DNA from: Micromussa lordhowensis
Lineage: Eukaryota > Cnidaria > Anthozoa > Scleractinia > Lobophylliidae
Direction: 5' to 3'
Length of the DNA: 64,000 nucleotides
Assembly: GCA_964020085.1 (NCBI GenBank)
Contig: OZ026600.1
Coordinates: forward strand, 15,432,823 to 15,496,822
Both the position numbers and the translations under genes were made by a program. The notes below the pieces were generated by a model. That model did no database searches. It saw nothing but the letters and a program-made list of their open reading frames with translations, and was not told where the DNA came from. This document shows, one piece after another, positions 56,457 through 64,000 of the stretch; position 1 is the first letter of the stretch; every line of letters begins with the position of its first letter.

Positions 56457-58077
56457 AACGAAAAAGGGAAAAATTGTGATCAAAATCACATTAAAACGAA
56501 ATAAAGAATCAAGATCTGTATTGAAAATAATTTCAATAAACAATCGCGTTTCAACGGATCGTAAAAAATGAGCTATGTTTGGCTACGTCATCGCGAATTT
56601 TTGCAGTTGTTTTGCGAAAAACGCCGGCACAGTTTCCTCCAAAACTTAAACTTTCGCGGGAAAACGACTGGGAATCCAAGCCTGTTGATATGACATAGAA
56701 AGAGGAAACTGGTAACGAACGTTAAGTTACTATGGTAACTTCTCAGATTTTCACAAAATGGCAGCTAAAACGGAATTGACGCAAGTAAAAAGCTGTGGCT
56801 GGTCTGCTCGGACTTTGACAGTATTTATCGCGTGCACAGAAGTGGACAACGGGAAAATTTCAAGGCAGAAAAGATAGCAGATAGAAGAAAGGTATCTTTT
56901 AATCATTTACTCTTTATGTAAACACACAGGCTATTGTTCACTTTCGCCTTCCGCACTTTTTGTTCATGCTTCATTCAGTGCCTTTGATTTGTATTTAAGT
57001 GTTCGAAAAGTTCGCCTACCGCTAAATTCCACACATTTTGAATTCCGCCTGGGCTAGCTTTTCTCATCAAAAAGATATTTGATCCGCTGCTACTATAAAG
57101 GACAATAATAATACAAGTATACAAATGGAATGAAATTATATCACTTGAGATAATCTTGTACAAGAAAATATACATACCAAAATATACTATTTCACATTAT
57201 AAGGCTATGGCTAACAATAAAACAAAATTTAAGGCGCTCCGTTTTGCACACCGGTACACTGCTGTTATAAAAATTCAAACGCTTTTCTGTAATGGCAGAG
57301 CTTGATTGGTTATTATGAAGGAACCTACTGAGAAGCTTTATCTCCAGTGTTTGCCCTTGGAAAGGCTGCTACGGGCGCGTAAATAAACATTGGTCAGAAA
57401 CACTTCTGCGATGCTATAAAAGAATTGGGTGCCTCTTTTGCTTCGTGATAAATTTAATTTTAATAACACTGAGAAAACGTTAATTTCTTTTCTCCTTGGT
57501 GTGCTTGTTTCAGGAAATTTCCTTCTTTCGGTCTCACGAGACGTGGTTGCCTTGCCGGTCGACAAAGTCATTATTACATCGGCTCTTTGCGTACTGGGAA
57601 AACTTATGAGGTTCATGTCAAACTGAATTGCTACGTCTCTAAGGAACTCGTTTCTTGCCCTTTGTTTTGAATTTTTTTTTTGTTTTCGTCAGGGCTTTTC
57701 TTTTACGTCCCACTTGTATCTGTGGATAAAAATTTATTTACTATCAGCTATATATTAAATGGCCATTTAAGTGACTTACATTGCGTAGCACCGTTTAAAA
57801 TAAATCAAAACGCCCGCTCTTGAAGTTGTGGCAATAATTTTGCATGGAAATAGTCTGGGTGTTCCTTTTCCCCTGCGAACAACGTTTGCATTGTTGAATC
57901 GTTTAGTACCTTGAAAACTTGGAGAGAATGCTTTCAGGTTATGTTGCTTAATTTTCAGGTTATTAACCTCGACGCGCAGTGTATCACAGAATGCATGTAT
58001 TACAGGAATAGCCTACAAACAAGCTCCCCGTTGGGTTAGGGCGAGCGCCAAATGTGCGTAGTCAAGGGGGAGCAGGA
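56457..58077. other. Region between the 11-exon gene and DUF7869 copy 2
   Basis: The first 300 bases are the likely promoter of the 11-exon gene. A divergent short frame starts at ATG 56758 (MAAKTELTQVKSCGWSARTL, 39 codons), without further support. The shared dispersed repeat lies at 57240-57490. No other gene is seen. Confidence 0.35.
57240..57490. repeat. Dispersed repeat, second copy (see 43.2-43.7 kb)
   Basis: Same orientation as the copy at 43200-43690, with the shared words CACTGCTGTTATAAAAA, TTTATCTCCAGTGT, CATTGGTCA, CTGCGATGCTATAAAAGAAT and GAAAACGTTAATT. Confidence 0.7.
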
Positions 58078-61000
58078 CTATTTCAGGAAATGTAATGAAA
58101 TTTTTATGACACTTACAGGTGGAAAAGAGTTTTCTTTATGCAGCAGTCTTTCCAGTTCTTTGTCTTGTCGGGCAGTGGAATCATCTGGAAAAGCTGGCGG
58201 CGCCTCCCGTTGGTGTGTTTTCATTTTTGGAATACACCAGTTCTCCTTTGCTAGCTCTTTTAGGCGTTTTTCAGGCATCTCGTCCCATCTAGACCTCAGC
58301 GTTTGCTCATGCGTTATAAAATCCTCCCACCAATGAAGCTGATGTTCGGTCATTCTGTGGGAGCCTGCTTGCACTTTAGCTTTGAGCTCTTTCATTGGCA
58401 TCGCGTCTCTTCCTCCTAGAGTTGGTCTAATCAGATTTGGCACTCCTTCGGTGCACTTTTGAGAATTGTAAGAGGTCTGCCCGCAGGCTGCCATGTCTCG
58501 TCGTTGGCCCAGTTTTTATACAGCATTTTTGCCTTCTTGTCCTCTCCAAGGAAAGATTTGAAAGTGTGTGGATAAACATGGTTTTTGATGGGAACGATGT
58601 GTTCTGCCATCCATCCAGAGAAATCAAATAGGCACTGAAGATCTTGGCACTCCGGGGTGGGGGTGTAGGATTCTTCGACCAAGGTATGAAGCTCCGGCAA
58701 CATCATCACATTCCTCTTTCTTAATTTCACTGCTATTCTACTAAAAACCTGCAGACAACGTAGAAGAGTGAGAAAACGCAACCGATTAGCGAGCTTCAGT
58801 CATCTGGAATGTTTATAAGATGTATACTCATTATATATGGCAAAGTAAATTAAAAAAGAAGCAGTCACTAGTCCAATGTGAGCTGAAATGTTTAGCATTT
58901 TTTTCATTGGCTCGATATAAGTTAGAAGGTACCTGATCAATATCCTCGTGCGTGTGTCCTACCATTAAAAACGACATGCAGATCTATAAAAGAAGTAAAC
59001 AAACAAGCAAACAAAACCAACTGTCAAAAGAACTTCCTTTCCGCACAATTAAATCCTCAGCTAGCTACTCTAACCAGATGGCCATCAAGCTTTTAATATA
59101 AACGTTATTACCTCCTTAAAGATGTTCTCCTCGATCAGATAGGCCATAAAGGCCATGATATACTTGTCCTTGTTCTCCCGCTAACAGTTGTCCATTTGGA
59201 GCAAAAAAGAGAATTGCAGTAGAGAATTGCCATCCTCAAAACATACAAACACACAAGAATCAGCCATCATTATTGAAAGGGCATCTCTATAGTTTTTTGG
59301 TGTAACTATACCGGCAAAATTATGAGGGATGGGCGTTGTTATCATGCATATTGCCCGCTTGATTTAATTTAAGGGAGAGCAGATAATAGTTGGGAAGCAT
59401 TGGGCAATACCGAGATTCTTAAGTTATAAATATTCTTTTTATACTGTACTTTCATCTTCTTTTTTTTTGGAGCTGTTTTGACTTCTTGTAAATACATGTA
59501 GTAACAAAATTATTGGAAATCAAATAAAGTTTGAAATTAATTATTATTATATACATGTAATATTTTAACTAGGAAAGAGAATCTTAATATAACAGAAAGC
59601 TACCTTAGTTAAGTTGGTAAATAGGTTAAGTAGCACATTGAGTGTGAGATTGGAGTCGTGTTTCCATTGCAAAAGGTCCACCAAGCACATCACCCTCTTC
59701 TGTCCATGACAAATTGCTCCTGTGATATGCGTTTTCAGGAAGTGGGACGGCTCCGTCTTAAATATAAACACAAACATATTTCATTCTTAATTAGATTTCA
59801 TCCTCAATTGTCAGAGACTGGCATAATTTTTTCATGAGACGTTTGAACTTGCCTTTGACATGCTGGTAACATGAGAGATGTTAGTCTTTGCCTGATCCAT
59901 TCCATCTATAATGACAGACAGAAATCTGTGGGGATCTTTCTCTGCTCTGAGGCGGTTGTTGTAGTAATGGTCTCGCTCGGCGCTAAACATAATAAAACAA
60001 TAAATCCATGTGAGATAAAATGAATGATAATGATGTTCATGTAATTAAACATTTTTGCCCTGAATGGTGTCAACCTTTTTGTTCAATAATCCATAACATT
60101 AAGTACTCAACCTTTGCTGGGCCAAGTGGAGTCTTCTTTTCGTAGCCAAAATGTGCCTCTTTTTGTAGTCTGTGGTAGTGGAGAAGCCGTGTTTTAAAAG
60201 GGTGCACACGCCGCATTTAGTAAACTTATTTTCCTGAAAAGATTTTCAACGAGTCAAATAAAGACATGTTTCTTTGCTACAAGAGGTATTCCACGCTTAA
60301 CAGACTGTGCTGAATATGGACTGCTTAAGGTGGCCGAACACAGTTTTCGCGCCTGCACAAGGATTTCAAAACAACAAACATGAAGTCAATAGAGCAATCA
60401 TTTTATTTACTCAACACCCGCACTATCTGTGTTATTTTTTCCGTCTATAATTGAACGCAGTGTATTGATGGCTTTAGTCTTTTATTACGAAGATATTGTT
60501 GGAAAAGGTAACGATGCACTTTTGTTAAACGCATGCGCAGTAGCTCGAAAAATTGAGACCGATTGCTTTGGCACAAACTTGCCGATTTCTTACGATCCAG
60601 TCGTTAGAATTTCAAGAAATTTGGCAAAATAATAGTTCAGAACCCACTTGAATGATCTATTGCGAAAAATCTGAATTTTGACATAGGGAATTTTTAGTAA
60701 TACAGAAAACAATTTAAGGCGAATTACGAAAAACTCCTATGTCAAAATTTTATTAGAATAGTGTTGACAGATGGGATTCAATGCCAATTCGTGGTGGGCA
60801 AGCGATGAAAAAAATCTAACGACTGGATTTTTATTAAATAAACAAAAACCATTTTTTAAGCCTTGTTTTTAACCAGCCCCATTGCCATGGCAACAGCACA
60901 CACCCTTGCCAAAATGCGAGAATAAATACTTCTGAGGTTAACCTTGATTCTTGCAGAAAACTGGCGCCAAAGCATAAATGGTTTAAAAGTAACGGTGAAT

Positions 61001-62922
61001 TAGGCATAGGCACTTGAAAACAGTGTTCGGCCACCTTAACTACCTTTGGGATAATGACGTTTCTGTAGTATTTCCTCCACATTTTGTTGAAAGAAGACCG
61101 GGATACTGCTCCGGCTTTGTCCTTCGATGTCCTCCTTGTTCAAGCGGAATACCTCTGTCTTGGACTGACATGACGGAAGGCAGATTCTGTCCTCGTGTGG
61201 CATGAGGTCGCCATTACGTTCTATATGATCTGTCATTTCAAAGATTTTTCCAAGTTAGATGGGAGGTTTTTGACAGAGCGTGAGATTGAAAGAGGTACAA
61301 GGTTTTAACTTATTTCGACTCACTTTTCAACCACATAATTGCTTTGTGCATACTTTCTGATGCGTAGGTATTTCCCTCTCTGCCACTTCCCCCCGATTTT
61401 CGGCCCTGTTCATGTTCTTTAATTAGTTCATAGAACCTGCCAAAACAAACAAAATGGGTAAAAGCCGCGTTTTCCCTAAATTTATGAAAATTAATATATA
61501 ACTCATGGCCCGACCATATTTGTAGAATGGTATGACCACTCTGCAAATTATTATTTTCTTTAGCCTGTCTGGCGCTACCTTTAACACAAAAATCTTTACT
61601 TTATTTCATAGCCGCTTGAAATCGAGGGCAATCGATTAACTGTGCTATACAAAGAGGAAGAAGAGCCACGGATAGGACAGCAGAAGGGAATACTGAAACA
61701 CTATAACATCCCATAGCATTTGTAACGAGCTGCAAGAGACTTTGTTTGCCATATTAACTGTAATATGTATTTACAGCCGAAAAGTGTTGGTCACTCTTAC
61801 CAAGAATGGGAAATCCCCACCATGACAAACCGGTTTTTCATTTATGCTGAATTGATACTGTCTTTTCTCGTCTTCTCGCCAAGTGTCTAGTGCAAAAGCG
61901 TTCAACAGAAATTCTCTCTTCCGCGTCTCCGACAAGCACCAAAAATGACTTCTCTTTTCTCTGATTTCAACGGGCGTAAACTGTTGAATACACTTCCTAC
62001 TTTTACAGCTGCACTCATCCTCCATTATTTTATTTATGGTATCCATTATCATGGCCTTGTTACTGCAGATTTTTCTTTGTTTTCTCATCTCATCCTAAAA
62101 TTTCAGTTTATAACTATTTCGTGCTCCTCGTAATCAAAGAATTTCCATAAGAGAAATTAGAGACAGCGAAGAGGTTTTGAGTGCCGTCCGAACTTACCAT
62201 GTCAGTGTCTTCATCATCCTCCTTACTTGAGTGTTCCTCCAATTTTACCTTCCTTTTCAATATCGATTTCTTTTCCGCTTGAAAAGCTAGTATGGACAAT
62301 TCTTCCTCCTATAAGGGATATGAAATGATCTCCCTCTAAACAAGACGTTACAATCGCGCCTTCCATCATGACATTGAACTGAACTTACCACAGTTTCTTC
62401 ATCACTTGAACTTTGTGAGTCCCATCGAGAAGGGATGTCTGATAGCACCTGGTACAGTTATCGTAGTAATCAGTATTTATTTAGCACTTTTGAAATTGCA
62501 GAATTTGTGCCGGGAACAATTCTGAAAACAATATGCATAGTACCCGGAGATTATACTCATATTGTGATTATAAACTGATGCGTTACTGATAAACCGTCCG
62601 CTCACGCCAGAATGTCTGTCAATTTGTTTAATTTCAACGTGTAGTGTACATTGTACCTGTACTGAGTACTTACTCTTCTATCTTCGTCTGTGTCCTTTCC
62701 GAAGGAATTTTCGTCGAAGTACCCCTTTGGATTCTGCTAGCAAAATAAGTAAGCAGAAATCTGCCCATTGAATTTCATCTCTGCCTCGGACATCATGTTT
62801 TTGCCGTTATGCACAATCAGAGTAATGAACTGATCAGACAAGCATATAGATTCATTACAACTCACCCGCATTCGACAAGCAGGCTTTCCTCTGCAAAACA
62901 GATCCTTGCGTTTGCTATCCAT
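58078..62922 (-). pseudogene. DUF7869-family gene, copy 2, decayed
   Basis: First exon 62922-62869 (MDSKRKDLFCRGKPACRMR), then exons near 62735-62685, 62450-62392, 62305-62198, 62095-61800, 61440-61320, 61210-61040, 60237-60115, 59990-59850, 59755-59605, 59215-59105, 58985-58930 and 58750-58110. Motifs in family order: IIDGMDQAKTNISH (near 59900), QMDNC followed by TAG then RENKDKYIMAFMAY (near 59190), and SFLMVGHTHEDIDQ (near 58950), then VFSRIAVKLRKRN. The TAG at 59181-59183 stands where the family has Trp, so it is a nonsense change inside the second motif. A one-base break lies at 58445-58446. The N-terminal Cys-rich exon has CSCKSRKC. The sequence is clearly diverged from copy 1. Confidence 0.7.
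59340..59560 (+). repeat. LINE-type 3' tail in an intron of DUF7869 copy 2
   Basis: The plus strand has TTGTAAATACATGTAG, then ATCAAATAAAGTTTGAA, ending in (ATT)n. This is the common form of a CR1/L2-like 3' UTR ending in a microsatellite. Confidence 0.4.
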
Positions 62923-63092
62923 TCCTGTATCACTAGAAACAGGATTGATTTACACCAAGCACAAGGAAAACCCACCCAGAGTTTGACGAAATGTGTCTAA
63001 GTGTAGTGTGTTTGAATTACGCGGTAACATGACAGAGCGCGGGTATTTGGCAAAAGTATGACCATAAAAGGGTTAAATTTCGATCACGTTAC

Positions 63093-63104
63093 GGTAAACT
63101 TTAC
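63093..63104. promoter_or_regulatory. GGTAAA-TTTAC palindrome upstream of the last exon
   Basis: GGTAAACTTTAC, the same core as the palindromes at 42-43.4 kb, with weaker relatives at about 63116 (AGACTTTACTAG) and 63399 (GGCAAACTTTAG). These lie 0.15-0.5 kb upstream of the ATG at 63562. Confidence 0.4.
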
Positions 63105-63561
63105 TATATCCGAGTAGACTTTACTAGTTAGTTTGAGTACAATTTACTCCTGGGAACCTGCTGAATCGGAGACAATTGGATGTATTCGTGCTCTTTCCAT
63201 TTCTACATCATGCGAGGTGAGGAAGAATGAGTGCCAACGCTATAATTTCACCTGGTTAGACAAGATTGCACACACAACTTAGGACATTTTGGGCCTTCAT
63301 TAAGTTGGAATTACTCATTCAGCGGGATAATGCGCAGGTAAGTCAAAAATCTCCCAAATTTAAAAATAGATCTTCGTCACGCGAATTGGTCACGTGATGG
63401 CAAACTTTAGGGTTAAGAGGAAATCTTACTTGCGGTAAACAGAGCCAGCTTTAATACACGTGGCAATTGCGTAACACAGCCAAATTTAAAGGTCACGGAT
63501 TCACTTTCACCGCAGCAGTCTCAGCGACCTATAATAGTGTTCTGACTAGTTATTCTGATCA

Positions 63562-63989
63562 TGGCCAGCAAATTTCCTGAAACTCCAACCAACTCAGAAA
63601 AACCAGTAGGGATCAGTAGTCCTCGGCTTTTTCAAAGTGGCAGTGAAAGATCTGGTGATTTTCAGCCCAGATTAGGGAGCAGCGTAAATATTCCAGGTTT
63701 TGTAAGAATCGAGCCAATGACCAGGGCATTAGCTCCCGCTCTACCACAGCCTGCTACAGAAGAATCCGCTGCTAAAAGTGAGGTGAACCCTGCTCCTCTG
63801 ACAATCTTCCAAAAGCCGACCTCCAAGTACAGCCCCCCAGATTTTATTAGTACCGTGAAGTTTATGCACGACAAACTCTATGCAGTGTCCACTAAATGTA
63901 ATTTCACTGACGAGCCTCCTCAAGGGGATGAATTCAACGCAGTGTGGAAGGAAGCGCTTAAAAAAGAGTCCTGGTTCACGGATCAAAAT
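63562..63989 (+). CDS. First exon of an unknown gene, divergent to DUF7869 copy 2; runs off the window
   Basis: ATG at 63562 opens MASKFPETPTNSE. A four-base A run at 63599-63602 then shifts the frame by one. From there VGISSPRLFQSGSERSGDFQ and so on is open to 63989, where a gtaagt donor follows. It includes PDFISTVKFMHDKLYAVSTK and FNAVWKEALKKESWFTDQN. The start is Ser/Pro-rich and disordered; the end looks helical. The family is unknown. Later exons lie beyond the window. Its placement matches the exon at 41448-41706 relative to DUF7869 copy 1, although the two sequences are not clearly alike. Confidence 0.45.
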
Positions 63990-64000
63990 GTAAGTAATAC

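Noticed and set aside
1..64000. CRISPR array, bacterial operon or prophage
   Set aside because: Split genes, GT-AG introns, SINE/LINE/BEL/Kolobok content and AATAAA signals show a eukaryotic nuclear genome. The repeats do not have regular spacers.

Overview
The window reads as an AT-rich animal nuclear genome, most likely a cnidarian (anthozoan: coral or sea anemone). The reasons are split genes with GT-AG introns, a very high load of different transposon families, and protein families that I know as multicopy in cnidarian genomes: KDZ transposases with CxC5/CxC6 cysteine clusters, DUF7869 proteins, P2X7-ballast-like proteins, BEL/Pao and Penelope elements. The assignment is inference from family content; no ribosomal or mitochondrial marker is present.

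Layout. 1.6-15.2 kb: a 62-aa three-exon gene (+), a KDZ-type transposase gene (-), a small RING-like gene (+), and a long many-exon gene (+) with a P-loop ATPase core, a coiled coil and a Gly-Arg tail. 15.2-23.2 kb: two BEL/Pao-like gag remnants (-) separated by a complete 4,972-bp Kolobok element that has TTAA target duplications, long inverted repeats and two convergent genes (P2X7-ballast-like and THAP transposase). 23.2-33.5 kb: a retroelement graveyard holding a SINE, an internally inverted Penelope fragment, an L1/Tx1-like RT with a mutated YADD box, LINE tails and tandem repeats. 33.7-39.1 kb: a 12-exon DUF7869 gene (-) carrying a 1-kb non-autonomous TA transposon in an intron. 41.4-43.7 kb: a divergent first exon and a field of palindromic GGTAAA-TTTACC sites. 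43.8-44.7 kb: a three-exon chromodomain gene (+). 45.8-56.5 kb: an 11-exon gene (-) of an unnamed multicopy family. One of its introns holds a 5,380-bp TA-flanked element with GCAAGAAG-rich inverted repeats and an intact Tc1/mariner DD34E transposase. 58.1-62.9 kb: a second, decayed DUF7869 gene (-), with another divergent first exon at 63.56 kb.

How it fits together. Nearly every recognisable protein belongs to a mobile or expanded family. The strongest candidates for something undescribed are the RING + ATPase + KDZ neighbourhood at 1.7-15.2 kb, the two-gene Kolobok, and the repeated arrangement of a DUF7869 gene with a divergent partner near GGTAAA-type palindromes. Many otherwise good reading frames are broken by one base, mostly in short homopolymers. 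Unpolished assembly errors must therefore be excluded before calling these genes dead. True decay is shown by in-frame nonsense codons in the Kolobok transposase and in DUF7869 copy 2.
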